Positions 9,258 to 22,447 of a DNA stretch of 64,000 nt are shown here, piece by piece. The position numbers and the translations under genes were made by a program. Each line of letters starts with the position of its first letter. Position 1 is the stretch's first letter. The DNA is from Byssovorax sp. Its GTDB lineage: Bacteria > Myxococcota_A > Polyangia > Polyangiales > Polyangiaceae. The notes under the pieces were generated by a model. That model saw only the letters and a list, made by a program, of their open reading frames with translations, ran no database searches and had not been told where the DNA came from. Location: positions 45,120-109,119 of the forward strand of contig JANYGI010000218.1 of NCBI GenBank assembly GCA_025362495.1, in the 5' to 3' direction.

Positions 9258-10703
9258 CTACGCGGCGCCCGTCTCCACCGCGGTCACCCGCATCGGCATA
9301 CCGCCCTTCGGCCGCAGCGTCGCCGACGCCTCGGGCTCGATCACCGCCTGGCTCCGCAGCTCGAGGTCGACCCGTCGCAGGATGGTCGCGAGCACGATCG
9401 GGCCTTCCATCAGCGCGAAGAGGTTGCCAATGCAGGTGCGCGGGCCGGCGCTGAAGGGCAGATACGCTTGCTTGTGCCGCTTCTCCTCGACCGCGGGCTC
9501 GAACCGGGAAGGATCGAAGCGCTCGGGATCCGGCCAGATCTCGGCGCGGTGGTGCAGCGCATAGGAGCTGATCAACACCACCTGTCCGCGGGGGAGATCG
9601 TAGCCGCCGAGGGTCACGTCGGCGATGGCCTGGCGGCCGAAGAAGTAGATGGGCGGGTAGAGCCGCATCGACTCCTTGAAGACACGGAGACAGTAGCCGA
9701 GGGCCGGCAAATCGCGGCTCTCCACGGCTGGACCCGGGATGGCGCGGGCCTCGGCGCGGGCGCGGGCGAGGGCCTCGGGGTGCCGGGCGAGCAGGTAGAG
9801 CGACCACGCCAGCGCCGTCGCCGTCGTCTCATGACCGGCGATGAAGAGAGTGACCACCTCGTCCCTCACCTGTTGATCACTCATGCGATTGCCGCTCTCG
9901 TCGCGGGCGTCGAGGAGCATGCTCAGGAGATCGGGGCGCGAGGTGCCCGAGGCGCGGCGATCGGCGATCATCCGGTCGACGCGGTTATGGATCACCGCGA
10001 GCGCGGCCTCGAACTGCTTCGTCTGCTCGCCGGGCCAGCGGATCGGCTCGACCATGGCCTCGAGCCGGGCCTCGCTCCGCGCGCGGTAGGGCTCGGGCAG
10101 CCGCTCGGCCACCGAGCTGAGCGCGCCGAGCGCGCGGAGCTGCACGGCGTACACCGGCGAGAGCGACGTCTCGCTGGCCCAGTGGAGCGCGACGGTGAGG
10201 GCGGCGCCGAGCTCGTCGGCCTCGTCGAGCGTGTCGATGTCGAAGAGGGTCTTGCCGGCGATCCGCATGGCGATGTGGGTGGTGATCCGCGCGGCGTCGA
10301 TCTCGTCGCCCGGGCGCAGGCTCGCGATCGCGTGGCTCGCGCACTCGGCCATGTCCGCGGCGTAGCGCTCGATCCGCGCGTGGGTGAAGAGCGGCGCCAT
10401 CAGCTTGCGCTGCTGCCGCCAGAACTCGCCCTCGCTCGTGAAGAGGCCCTGTCCCGCAAAGGGCTTGAGCGGGCCGCGCAGGCCAGGAGACTTGATGAAC
10501 GAGCGGGCCTTCTCGACCAGCATCTCGTGGAGCACCTCGGGCCCGTTGGCGAAGACCAGCGGGATGCCGAGCACCTTCGCGAGGCCGATGTCGCCGCACT
10601 CGCGGTTCAGGCGGCGAAACAGGCCGAAGCGATCGTCGCGGATCTCGTTGAGGTGGCCAGTCCGCGTCGCGCCCGAGAGGGCAGGCATATCGAGCATGCG
10701 CAT
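9258..10703 (-). CDS. cytochrome P450
   Basis: A 481-residue class P450 monooxygenase. It shows the oxygen-binding I helix (AGHETTATALAW, about residue 305), the ExxR motif (KESMRLYPP, about 357), the PERF-like element DPERFDPSRF and the haem-ligand loop FSAGPRTCIG with its Cys. There is no membrane anchor or fused reductase, so it needs separate redox partners. The start is the ATG at 10703 (MRMLDMPAL...); the longer ORF adds an Arg/Pro-rich tail typical of out-of-gene reading. The C-helix WRQQRK and general layout resemble bacterial fatty-acid/xenobiotic P450s of the CYP102-like branch; the substrate cannot be told. It lies just downstream of the ArsC-like gene (10-bp gap). Confidence 0.95.
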   Translation of the reverse strand: MRMLDMPALSGATRTGHLNEIRDDRFGLFRRLNRECGDIGLAKVLGIPLVFANGPEVLHEMLVEKARSFIKSPGLRGPLKPFAGQGLFTSEGEFWRQQRKLMAPLFTHARIERYAADMAECASHAIASLRPGDEIDAARITTHIAMRIAGKTLFDIDTLDEADELGAALTVALHWASETSLSPVYAVQLRALGALSSVAERLPEPYRARSEARLEAMVEPIRWPGEQTKQFEAALAVIHNRVDRMIADRRASGTSRPDLLSMLLDARDESGNRMSDQQVRDEVVTLFIAGHETTATALAWSLYLLARHPEALARARAEARAIPGPAVESRDLPALGYCLRVFKESMRLYPPIYFFGRQAIADVTLGGYDLPRGQVVLISSYALHHRAEIWPDPERFDPSRFEPAVEEKRHKQAYLPFSAGPRTCIGNLFALMEGPIVLATILRRVDLELRSQAVIEPEASATLRPKGGMPMRVTAVETGAA

Positions 10704-10713
10704 GGCTACGGTC

Positions 10714-11070
10714 CTATTTCTTCGCCGCGTCGGCGAAGGCTTTCCAGGTGGTCTCGGCAGCGCCGACGGCCGCGCGCGTTCCATCGCGCACGATCGGCGT
10801 TCGCAAGAGCGAGGGATCTTCGAGCAGGAGCACCGCGAGGCGCTCGTCGGTGGGCGCGGAGTGCTGGAGGCCGCGCTCCTTCACGCGCGGGCTCTCGCTG
10901 TCGTAGAGCGCGCGGTAGCCGCCCACGGCGCGCGCCACGCTGGCGAGCTCGCCCTTCGAGAGGCCCTTCTCGCGCAGCTCGACGCTCTGCACCTTGACGC
11001 TGCGATCGGCGAAGAAACGCTGCGCTGCGCGGGTGTTCTTGCACTTGTTGGTGCCGAAGATCTGGATCAC
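10714..11070 (-). CDS. ArsC/Spx-like thioredoxin-fold protein
   Basis: A 118-residue protein starting at GTG 11070 (reads V/M-IQIFGTNKCKNTRAAQRFF). The beta-strand followed by a Cys at residue 9 is the ArsC/Spx/MgsR arrangement, here CKNT, not a CxxC pair. Later KGLSKGELASVARAVGG and LLLEDPSLLRTPIVRDG match the family core. No ATG lies in a plausible place; the upstream ORF extension is Arg-rich and unlike protein. True arsenate reductase activity is uncertain; many such proteins in proteobacteria have unknown substrates. Ten bases separate its stop from the P450 start, so the two probably share a transcript. Confidence 0.82.
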   Translation of the reverse strand: MIQIFGTNKCKNTRAAQRFFADRSVKVQSVELREKGLSKGELASVARAVGGYRALYDSESPRVKERGLQHSAPTDERLAVLLLEDPSLLRTPIVRDGTRAAVGAAETTWKAFADAAKK

Positions 11071-11369
11071 GAGCCAGGCTCCAGGGGCCGGGCCGGGGCC
11101 GCGGCGAGGGGTACGAGATCCGACATGGCCGCGCAGCGTACCAGCCCACGGCGCCGCGCGGCAGCGGATCGCGCGGGACCGACGATCGACGGCCGACGAC
11201 GCGGCGGACGCGTGCGCCACTCTGCGCCGACCGCGGCGCCGGGAGCAGGCCAGTCGAGCGCGTTCGCGCCTGGTTTCTCGATTGAATGTCGCGGCCTTGT
11301 TCTTGCCAATCGTCGGCGCGAAGACCGCGACGAGCCGGCTCGCGGCCGCGCCAAGGAAAGCACGCACCG
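11071..11369. other. divergent intergenic region
   Basis: About 300 bases between the ArsC-like gene (leftward) and a Cys-rich lipoprotein gene (rightward). It must hold promoters for both. I see no gene, no clear sigma-70 boxes and no strong palindrome in it; the ORFs that cross it are low-complexity Arg/Ala reading frames. Confidence 0.5.
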
Positions 11370-12203
11370 ATGAAGGCTACCTGGAAGACCTGGGCATTCG
11401 CAATGATGGCAGCGGCGGGGATGCTCCCGCTCGGGTGCTCGGGATCGGTGGTCGAGATCGGCGCCCAGCCGCCCGGATGCCCCAAGGCGGCGCCGAAGGC
11501 CGGCACAACGTGCAGCGCCGCCGTCTCCGGATGCACCTACGCCGAGGGCCCGTGCACCGTGGAGCTGAGCTGCGAGGCCAAGGACGGCGCGTGGCAATCG
11601 CAGACCAAGAGCTGCTCCCCCACCGCCAAGGAGTGCTCGGCGGGCCAGGACGGCGACGTCTGCGCCGTGATCGGCGAGAGCTGCGGCGAGAGCCCCGGGC
11701 CGTGCCTCGGTGGCTTCTTCAACACCTGCGGAGACGATCACCACTGGCACACTTCATCCGGGACCGGCGGCGACGATTGCTGTCCTCTCAACGGCGCTTG
11801 CCCCGGATCGCCGCCGAGCGAGGGAGCGCCGTGCGATGCCTGCTTCGGACCGCCGTCATGCCACTACGACAACGCCTGCGGCGGGACGACGACGGCGACC
11901 TGCGGCGGCATGGACGCGGTATGGCACGTCCTCGTCAACGACTGCCCACCTCCCCCTCCGCCCGACTTCTGCACCAGCAACACGACGCCGGACACCTGCG
12001 CGACCGATCCGAGCTGTCGCTGGCTGACGCCCGGCTGCGGCGATAACCCGATCTGGGCGCCGGGGTGCTTCACCGCCACCGACTGCGGGCCGGGAACCTG
12101 CGGGCCGTCGCAGGCCTGCCAGGCGTACTCGTACGATCCCTGCTTCCAGAAGAAGTGTGATGCGTGCAGCGCCACCGCGTCGCTCTGCGTGGGCTTCCTC
12201 TGA
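11370..12203 (+). CDS. Cys-rich lipoprotein, unknown function
   Basis: A 277-residue predicted lipoprotein: n-region MKATWKTWAF, hydrophobic core, lipobox LPLGC with Cys23. The start is the ATG of MKATW; 28 upstream codons in the same frame are Arg-rich and unlikely. The mature protein has more than 25 cysteines in motifs such as CxxxxGTCGPSQACQAY and DPSCRWLTPGCG, suggesting several disulfide-knit modules exported past the inner membrane. A poly-Pro stretch lies near residue 200. No catalytic family is recognised. It converges with the oxidoreductase gene 22 bp away. Confidence 0.8.
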   Translation: MKATWKTWAFAMMAAAGMLPLGCSGSVVEIGAQPPGCPKAAPKAGTTCSAAVSGCTYAEGPCTVELSCEAKDGAWQSQTKSCSPTAKECSAGQDGDVCAVIGESCGESPGPCLGGFFNTCGDDHHWHTSSGTGGDDCCPLNGACPGSPPSEGAPCDACFGPPSCHYDNACGGTTTATCGGMDAVWHVLVNDCPPPPPPDFCTSNTTPDTCATDPSCRWLTPGCGDNPIWAPGCFTATDCGPGTCGPSQACQAYSYDPCFQKKCDACSATASLCVGFL

Positions 12204-12225
12204 TCCGAGGGCGCCGAGCGCGGCG

Positions 12226-12879
12226 TTACTTCGCGAAGCGGCGGTAGATCTCGCCCGCTTCGATGTTGTCGACGCCGCGCTTGCCGCTCTTCCAGGCGGC
12301 CACCATCGCCGCGGCCACCGCCGTCGCCGGCGTGGGGCGATACTTCCCGAGCAACGGCCCCAGGGCTCGACCGACCGAGAGGCCGAGCTTTTCGAGGGGA
12401 CGATCGTCGCCCCTGTCGCCGTCGAGGATCGAGGGGCGGAACCCGACGAGGCTGTCGAAGCGGACATCGATCAAGGCCTCTTCGATCTCACCCTTGACGG
12501 CCGAATAGAACATCCGGGATCGGGAGTCGGCCCCGGCCGAGCTGACGTGGAGAAAGGCCCGCGCGCCCCGGCTCTTGGCGACCTTCGCGAAGGTGAGCAC
12601 GGCATCGAAGTCGACGGCGCGAAAGGCCTCCTTCGAGCCGGCCTTCTTGATGGTGGTGCCCAGGCACGAGAACGCCGCGTCGGGCGCCGGGAGGCTGGAA
12701 AACGTGGATGGATCGGCGAAGTCGACGATGGCCTGGGTGAGCTTGAGGTGCCTTTGCGAGACCTCCCGCCGGCCGACCGAGATGACCCGCCCGAAGGCGT
12801 CGTCCGCGAGGAGCTGCTTCAGGAGCTCGCCGCCGACGAGGCCGCTGCCGCCTGCGATCCAGACCGTCTTGGTGTTCAT
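12226..12879 (-). CDS. NAD(P)H-binding oxidoreductase, atypical SDR (TIP30-like)
   Basis: A 217-residue Rossmann-fold protein. The dinucleotide loop is VWIAGGSGLVGGELL (5-19), followed by ISVGRRE after the second strand, SCLGTTIKKAG, and FLHVSSAGADSRSRMFYSAVKGEIEEAL, which contains the S...YxxxK-like active-site pattern. The size and order fit the atypical short-chain dehydrogenases related to human TIP30/HTATIP2, common in bacteria as oxidoreductases of unknown substrate. The start is ATG 12879 (MNTKTVW); the ORF upstream is low-complexity Ser/Pro. It is 22 bp from the next gene upstream on the same strand. Confidence 0.88.
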   Translation of the reverse strand: MNTKTVWIAGGSGLVGGELLKQLLADDAFGRVISVGRREVSQRHLKLTQAIVDFADPSTFSSLPAPDAAFSCLGTTIKKAGSKEAFRAVDFDAVLTFAKVAKSRGARAFLHVSSAGADSRSRMFYSAVKGEIEEALIDVRFDSLVGFRPSILDGDRGDDRPLEKLGLSVGRALGPLLGKYRPTPATAVAAAMVAAWKSGKRGVDNIEAGEIYRRFAK

Positions 12880-12901
12880 GGTGAGTGTCAGTCCGAGGTG
12901 G

Positions 12902-13999
12902 CTACTTGAGCTCGACGCCGCTGCCAGCGAACCCAGCGAAGAAGGCGACGGCGGTGTAACACGTGGCGTCGGCGGGGAGGTTGGTGGCAGAGCACCAGTC
13001 GCCGTTGAACTTGATCTTCCCCATGCCGTCGCGCTTGCACTTGGCGGGGTTGCCCCCGTCGCCATACGTACCTGCCGAGTTGGACAGGAGCACGCAGAGG
13101 CTGCGGTTGAGGCCGAACGAGGTGATGATGATGCTGTCGGCCTCTTCGAGATCGATGTACCCGTCGATCTTCCCGCCGATGTCGAAGGACTCGATGCCTT
13201 GATTGACGTCGGGCAAGCACCCGTTGCTCTTCTTCAGGCCAGAGGCGTTGTAGCTCCCGACGCAGTTCTGGTCGGCCGAGATCTTGGTCTCGAGGACGCG
13301 GACCTTGTGGAGCGGCACCAGGATGAGGTTGGTGGCCTGGGCGTCGAGGTAGGCCGGGAGCAGGATGTTCTCGATGGTGGCGGGGTGAATCGACCCATCG
13401 GCGTCGAGCGTCATCGGCCCGCTCGACGGCGCGATCGGGAACGATTTGCCGCTGAGCGTGATGGTCTCGTTGACGTAGCTGTAGCCGTTGTGCGGATCCG
13501 CAGGGGGCTTGGCGGCGCCGACCTGGAACGTGCCTGCGGTCTTGTCGACGTTGACGATCCACGAGAACGTGCCCGACCCTTTGAGGTTGCACTTGGGCAG
13601 GTTCATCGAGATCGAGGCCAGGAACGCCGCCTGCTCGAGCGAGCCGGTGAACGCGACCGGCTGGTAGAAATCGAGCTGGCCGACGCGGATCGCGAAGCTC
13701 GATTTACCGGTGTTGTCGTACACGGCGAGGCAGTCGGACTTGACGACGTTGCACGTTGGATCGGTGGGCGTGCACGGGTACGTCACCGGGCCCTGGCCGC
13801 CGGTCCCCGCGGCCGTGCTGGCGGCGCCGCTGCTCTGCGAGGCGCTGGCCGTCGCCGTGGCCCCGGAGCCGCCTTTGCCGCCCGTCCCGCCCGCGGGATC
13901 GAGCGTGGGATCGCCGATCCCGAGGACGAGCGAGCACGAGGCCGCGCCGCCGAGAGTGCCAATCACCGCGAGGGCGCGGAACGAAGGAGAGGCTCGCAT
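12902..13999 (-). CDS. putative lipoprotein, third gene of kinase operon
   Basis: A 365-residue predicted lipoprotein: lipobox GAASC (Cys22), then a Gly/Ser/Ala linker to about residue 60. The body is mostly beta-strand with three spaced cysteines in CTPTDPTCNVVKSDC and others later. No family is recognised. Its ATG overlaps the stop of the upstream gene as TGATG, so it is translationally coupled to the TPR-membrane protein and, through that, to the Ser/Thr kinase. The context suggests an envelope protein served by or reporting to that kinase; that is inference. Confidence 0.8.
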   Translation of the reverse strand: MRASPSFRALAVIGTLGGAASCSLVLGIGDPTLDPAGGTGGKGGSGATATASASQSSGAASTAAGTGGQGPVTYPCTPTDPTCNVVKSDCLAVYDNTGKSSFAIRVGQLDFYQPVAFTGSLEQAAFLASISMNLPKCNLKGSGTFSWIVNVDKTAGTFQVGAAKPPADPHNGYSYVNETITLSGKSFPIAPSSGPMTLDADGSIHPATIENILLPAYLDAQATNLILVPLHKVRVLETKISADQNCVGSYNASGLKKSNGCLPDVNQGIESFDIGGKIDGYIDLEEADSIIITSFGLNRSLCVLLSNSAGTYGDGGNPAKCKRDGMGKIKFNGDWCSATNLPADATCYTAVAFFAGFAGSGVELK

Positions 14000-15054
14000 C
14001 AGAAGGACCCCACGACGGAGCCGCCGGCGATCCCCGGGCCGAGCAGCGGGACGAGGTGCGCCGAGGCGGGGCGCGGAGCACTGGAGGGCGCAGCGAGGAA
14101 GACGACGAGCCCCCCCACGAGGAGCGCGCCCCCGGCGACGAAGCCAATCGTGGAGACCGTGGCGGCGCTCCTGGCCTGGCTCACGAGATCGAGGCCGTCG
14201 GCGGTGCAGAGCGCGGCGGTGCGACATTGGCCCTTGGACGCGTCGAGGCGCGATTTTGCGGTGGATCCGAAGATCGATCCCACGACGATCCCCACCACGC
14301 CGACGCCGCCGAGGACGCCGCCCGCGACGCGCTGGCCGGTGCCGGAGGAGCCCTGGACCTGATCGGGGACTGGCCCCGTCACCGGCGCTGTCGGCCCGAG
14401 GAGAGGCGCGGTGTGCTCGCCTTCAGGGGTCTTGAAGGCCGCCGGATCGTCGGCGAGGGCCGGGACGCTGACGGTGGAGGTCGAGGCCGTGGCGCCGACG
14501 GTGAACGTGGATTTCCAGGCGACCTTGCCGGGCGCCACGGCCTCGATGCGGTGCTCGCCGGGATCGATCGGCACCGGCGTGCCCCAGAGTGCCTGTCCGA
14601 TGTCGGTGCCGTCGCGGGTGACGTGGAGGCCGGCGGTCGTCGCGCCGTCGACGCGGACTGTCACTCTCGAGAGCTTGCGCTCGAGCACGCCGATGCGCGC
14701 CCGCGCGACCTGCTCGCGATCGGGCTGCCCCGCGGCCTTGGTCGACGAGGCCACGTCGACGAAGTTGGTCCAGGCGCTGGCCGTACGGCCGATGTGCTCG
14801 AAGCAATCGGCGAGGTTGAACTGGGTGCCGATGCGCGGATCGAGGCGCTGGCTCTCCTCGAACTTGGGGCACGCTTCGGCGAATTTACCCGCTTTTGCCA
14901 GGTCTTTTCCCTGATCGAAGAGGACCTGCGCGGCGGCTCGCGCCTCGGCCGAGTCGGCGGCGCGGGCCGGGCTCGTCCCTGTCGCGCCGACGAGCGAAAG
15001 CGCCAATGCCAACCCGGGAGCCCAGCCGCGCATCATCTGGTTTTTCTCGTTCAC
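13999..15054 (-). CDS. secreted TPR/PEGA-like protein with C-terminal membrane helices
   Basis: About 351 residues from a GTG start that overlaps the kinase stop (GTGA); two ATGs six and seven codons later are alternatives. A signal peptide ends near residue 33 (TSPARAADS). About 35-125 are TPR-like helices (VLFDQGKDLAKAGKFAEACPKFEES). About 130-190 is a small beta domain of PEGA type (VDGATTAGLHVTRDG, DPGEHRIEAVAPGK). Two hydrophobic segments follow (GGVLGGVGVVGIVVGSIFG and GFVAGGALLVGGLVVFLAA). Proteins of this build often accompany Ser/Thr kinases in myxobacteria. Coupling to both neighbours puts it in a three-gene operon. Confidence 0.8.
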   Translation of the reverse strand: MNEKNQMMRGWAPGLALALSLVGATGTSPARAADSAEARAAAQVLFDQGKDLAKAGKFAEACPKFEESQRLDPRIGTQFNLADCFEHIGRTASAWTNFVDVASSTKAAGQPDREQVARARIGVLERKLSRVTVRVDGATTAGLHVTRDGTDIGQALWGTPVPIDPGEHRIEAVAPGKVAWKSTFTVGATASTSTVSVPALADDPAAFKTPEGEHTAPLLGPTAPVTGPVPDQVQGSSGTGQRVAGGVLGGVGVVGIVVGSIFGSTAKSRLDASKGQCRTAALCTADGLDLVSQARSAATVSTIGFVAGGALLVGGLVVFLAAPSSAPRPASAHLVPLLGPGIAGGSVVGSF

Positions 15055-16502
15055 AGTCGGTCGTCGAAGAGATCGCCCGCGGGCTTCTTCTTCGCGGAGG
15101 GAGCGGGTGGCGGAGGCGGCGGAGGCTTGCCCGGGCGCCCCTTCGCGGCGGGCGCGGCCGACGCCGAGGCCAGCGCGCTCGCAACGGCGGCAGCGGTGGG
15201 CGTCGCGGGAACGACGACCGGGAGCGTGGCGGCGGACGCCGTCGGCTCCGGCGCGACGGCCACCGACGCCGAAGGCGCAGCGGCGACGCCGGTCGCACCG
15301 GAGCGCTCCGTGAGCTGCCCGATGCCCACGCCGACCGCGAGCACCGCGATGATTCCCCCGACGATCAAGGGCCATTTCGACCGCGCGCGGGGGATGTCGA
15401 TCGCGTCCGTACCGGTGTTGGCCCAGCCGACCATCGTCTTCGGCAGCGCCTTGTCAGTCGACGCGGGGTTGCCCGTGATCGAGATCGCCGGCTCGACCGT
15501 CGCCGCCGCCGCGGCGATCGCCGACGCCGGGAGGTGCTTGCCGAGCGAGCCTGTCGTCTCCAGGACGCGCTGCGCTCGCTCGGCCGAGCGGCGCCCGCTC
15601 TCGCCCGCGAAGGGCGCCAGGGCCAGCGCGAGATCCGCGACGTTGGGCCAGCGATCGTTGACGTCGCGCTGGAGGCAGCGGGTGACGATCGCCGCGAGCT
15701 CCGGCGGCGCGTCAGGCCGCAGCTCGACCAGGCTCGGCGGCTTGGCCATGAGGATCATCCCGCAAACCTGAGCGATCGAGTCGCCGTCGAAGGGCGGCTT
15801 GCCGGTGAGGAGCATGTAGAGCGTGGCCCCGAACGACCAGATGTCGGCGCGCGACTCGACGGATTTCGGCGCCGTCATCTGCTCGGGCGACATGTAGATC
15901 GGCGAGCCGAGCACGGTGTCCGTCGCCGTGAGCGCGGCCTGCGGCTCCGAGGTGGCGCCGCCTTCCATCATCTTCGAGATGCCGAAATCGAGGACCTTGA
16001 TCGCCGCGGTGCCGTCGGCGCGCGTGGTCACGAAGAGGTTCCCGGGCTTCAAATCGCGGTGAACGATGCCGAGCGCGTGGGCCTCGGCGAGGACCTCGCA
16101 GACCTGGAGCATGAAGGTCACGGCCGAGGCGATAGGGAGCGGGCCCTTCTTGCGGACGACCTGCGCGAGATCGTTCCCGTCGAGGTGCTCCATGACCATG
16201 AAGGGAGCGCCGTTGTCGAGGGTGCTGACGTCGAGCACCTTGGCCACGTGCTCGCTGCGGATCTTCACCGCGGCGCGGGCCTCGCGATCGAAGCGGCCGA
16301 GGGCGTCGGCGTTGCCGAGCGCGCCGGGGAGGAGGAACTTGATCGCCACCTTCTCGTCGAGGCGGAGGTGGGTGGCGGCGACGACGACGCCCATGCCTCC
16401 ACGGCCGAGGACGCGCTCGATCCGGTACTTGCCCGCGATCACGTCGCCGGGGCCGACCATGCCCTCGTCTTCTTCGTCCTCGCTCAGCCCGGCGACGCGC
16501 AT
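15051..16502 (-). CDS. membrane-anchored Ser/Thr protein kinase (PknB-like)
   Basis: A 483-residue Hanks-type kinase. Catalytic domain about 24-300: Gly loop GRGGMGVV, Lys55 in VAIKFL, HRDLKPGN (148-155), DFG (172-174), and SPIYMSPEQ. A transmembrane helix at 377-397 (WPLIVGGIIAVLAVGVGIG) is followed by an Ala/Pro-rich region and a Lys-rich, acidic-ended tail. It therefore has a cytoplasmic kinase and an outside tail without a sensor domain. An acidic N-terminal stretch precedes the domain; ATG 16460 is an alternative start. It is the first gene of a coupled operon with the TPR-membrane protein and lipoprotein downstream. Confidence 0.94.
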   Translation of the reverse strand: MRVAGLSEDEEDEGMVGPGDVIAGKYRIERVLGRGGMGVVVAATHLRLDEKVAIKFLLPGALGNADALGRFDREARAAVKIRSEHVAKVLDVSTLDNGAPFMVMEHLDGNDLAQVVRKKGPLPIASAVTFMLQVCEVLAEAHALGIVHRDLKPGNLFVTTRADGTAAIKVLDFGISKMMEGGATSEPQAALTATDTVLGSPIYMSPEQMTAPKSVESRADIWSFGATLYMLLTGKPPFDGDSIAQVCGMILMAKPPSLVELRPDAPPELAAIVTRCLQRDVNDRWPNVADLALALAPFAGESGRRSAERAQRVLETTGSLGKHLPASAIAAAAATVEPAISITGNPASTDKALPKTMVGWANTGTDAIDIPRARSKWPLIVGGIIAVLAVGVGIGQLTERSGATGVAAAPSASVAVAPEPTASAATLPVVVPATPTAAAVASALASASAAPAAKGRPGKPPPPPPPAPSAKKKPAGDLFDDRL

Positions 16503-16574
16503 CTCAGAAGGTCCTCGGCGAACGATCGTGGTGGAGGCCGACCGAACCAGCGATATCAGGTCTGTTTGCGGGCG

Positions 16575-20705
<4,131 letters not shown>

Positions 20706-20780
20706 GCGGCGCGGAGTATAGCCAAGGGGACGCGTGGCACCGAATAGTCGGCGCAACGCCCCCCGCGACCACTCACGATC

Positions 20781-22337
20781 TCACGGCCCGCGGTAGGTCT
20801 TCGGGTTGGGCAAGCTGCCCTGAAGCCAGCGGAAATTGTCGAAGATCGCCGACGAGTCGTAGACGCCGTCCGACGAGTCCCAGGTCATGAACTGCACGGT
20901 GATCGTCTCGCCGGGGAGGACGGGCGACTCGGTGGTGATCCACCCGGTGCCGCCGCCGAGCACGTTCTGAGCGCCGCAGGGCATGGCCGGGACGTCGTAG
21001 CCGGTGTTGGTGAGCTCCGTCTTCCCGCCGCCGCAGAAGTTGAAGCCGAACGTCCCGCCGGCGCAGCCCGTTTGACCGGCCACGCAGCGATCGAAGAAGT
21101 TGAGGTTCACCGAGCCCGGCGTGCCCTGCGAGTCGAAGACGATGTCCTTGTTGTTGGCGATCCCGGGCGCGCCCGTCTGCAGGAGCACGACCCAGAGATC
21201 GTTGTACTGCGAGCAGGCCCACTCGGGGTATTCGGCCGAGAAGAACGAGTGATCGAACCCGAAGCTGTGCGCGTTGGTGGGCACGCGAATCGTGAGCTTG
21301 AGGTTGGTCGAGTCGTGCGCGTCGGAGTTCATGGGCTGCGGGCAGCCTTGCTTGTTGGTCGGGAACCCGGGCGGCACGGGCACCGCCGGCACGCCGAGAT
21401 CGGTCCCCGGCTCGGGCGTGGCGCCGCCGGCCTGGAAGTACGTTTGCCCGGGGACATTGGTGCCCGCGAGGCCGGTCGAGAAGAAGGCGAAATTGGCGTT
21501 CTTGCGCGGCCCGAGGACGGTGCCGAACGAGGTGACGATCGAGTGCGATTGCGGCCCCGGCGAGCCCGTCCCGTCGGCGAGCCGGAGCTCGGCGCCGATC
21601 ACGCCCCACTTCTTCGCGGCGCCCGTCGCGCCGGCCGTGGTGGTCTGGCAGATGTCGATCGCCTTCACGTAATCGAAGGGATCCTGCGAGGTGTACTGGA
21701 GCCCCGCGCCGCAGTTGAGGATCGGGTTGTCCACCGCGCCGTCGCAGTCGTCATCGATCCCGTTGGGAAAATCGAAGGCGCCCGGGTTCACCAGCGGGTT
21801 CGCGTCGTCGCAGTCGTTTTCGCAGGTGGTGTAGCCGTCGCCGTCCGCGTCCTGACACGGCCCGTCGAAGGACACGTCGACCGGCACATCGATCGGGACG
21901 TCAATCGGCACATCGATCGGGACGTCAATCGGCACATCGATCGGGACGTCAATCGGCACATCGATCGGGACGTCAACCGGCACATCGATCGGGACGTCAA
22001 TCGGCACATCGATCGGGACGTCAACCGGCACATCGATCGGGACGTCAATCGGCACGTCGATCGGGACGTCGACCGGCACGTCGATCGGCACGTCACCGGG
22101 GACGTCGATCGGGACATCCACCGCGACGTCGATCTGTACGTCGGGCTGCGCATCCGGCTGCACGTCGGGGTGCGCGTCCGCCTCGATGCCTCCGCTCCCG
22201 CCCGCGCCGCCGCTGCCGCCTGCGCCGCCGATGTCGCCGACGTCGGAGCGCGCCCCGCAGCCCGGCGCCATGCACACGGCCGGCGCGACCATGGCGACGA
22301 GCACGAACCCCCAGCGAAGCCGACCGTACAAGCGCAC
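20781..22337 (-). CDS. choice-of-anchor L lipoprotein with DVPI repeats and MopE-like motif
   Basis: A 518-residue predicted lipoprotein (lipobox MAPGC, Cys27). A Gly/Ser linker is followed by a long stretch, about residues 55-155, of the four-residue repeat D-V-P-I/V. Next is a MopE-type metal-binding segment (CQDADGDGYTTCENDCDDAN, NGIDDDCDGAVDNP). From about 205 comes a beta-rich domain whose order (GVIGAELRLADG, SHSIVTSFG, FDHSFFSAEYPEWACSQYND) fits the choice-of-anchor L family of surface proteins. The rod-like repeat probably lifts the domain off the outer membrane. The gene stands alone, divergent from a small rightward gene. Confidence 0.85.
   Translation of the reverse strand: MRLYGRLRWGFVLVAMVAPAVCMAPGCGARSDVGDIGGAGGSGGAGGSGGIEADAHPDVQPDAQPDVQIDVAVDVPIDVPGDVPIDVPVDVPIDVPIDVPIDVPVDVPIDVPIDVPIDVPVDVPIDVPIDVPIDVPIDVPIDVPIDVPIDVPVDVSFDGPCQDADGDGYTTCENDCDDANPLVNPGAFDFPNGIDDDCDGAVDNPILNCGAGLQYTSQDPFDYVKAIDICQTTTAGATGAAKKWGVIGAELRLADGTGSPGPQSHSIVTSFGTVLGPRKNANFAFFSTGLAGTNVPGQTYFQAGGATPEPGTDLGVPAVPVPPGFPTNKQGCPQPMNSDAHDSTNLKLTIRVPTNAHSFGFDHSFFSAEYPEWACSQYNDLWVVLLQTGAPGIANNKDIVFDSQGTPGSVNLNFFDRCVAGQTGCAGGTFGFNFCGGGKTELTNTGYDVPAMPCGAQNVLGGGTGWITTESPVLPGETITVQFMTWDSSDGVYDSSAIFDNFRWLQGSLPNPKTYRGP
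21882..22097 (-). repeat. 24-bp in-frame tandem repeat encoding IDVPIDVP
   Basis: About nine head-to-tail 24-bp units; those at 21882, 21906, 21930, 21954, 21978, 22002 and 22026 are nearly identical, the last two decayed. The protein period is four residues but the DNA period is twice that: each unit uses alternating synonymous codons (ATT/ATC, GAC/GAT, GTC/GTG). This indicates recent expansion of the 24-bp unit by slippage or recombination. Copy number is probably variable among strains. Confidence 0.92.
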
Positions 22338-22447
22338 CAGATCCTCCGTCGAAGCAAAGGCGGCCCGCCGAGATGGGCCGGGACGCGTGCGGCAGCCTAT
22401 CAGGAAAATCGCCCCTGTCCCCGCGAGGCGGGCTACGCTCCGCGATC

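Noticed and set aside
21882..22097. Collagen-like or antifreeze-type repeat
   Set aside because: The unit is DVPI with Pro every four residues; it lacks Gly-x-y or TxT patterns.
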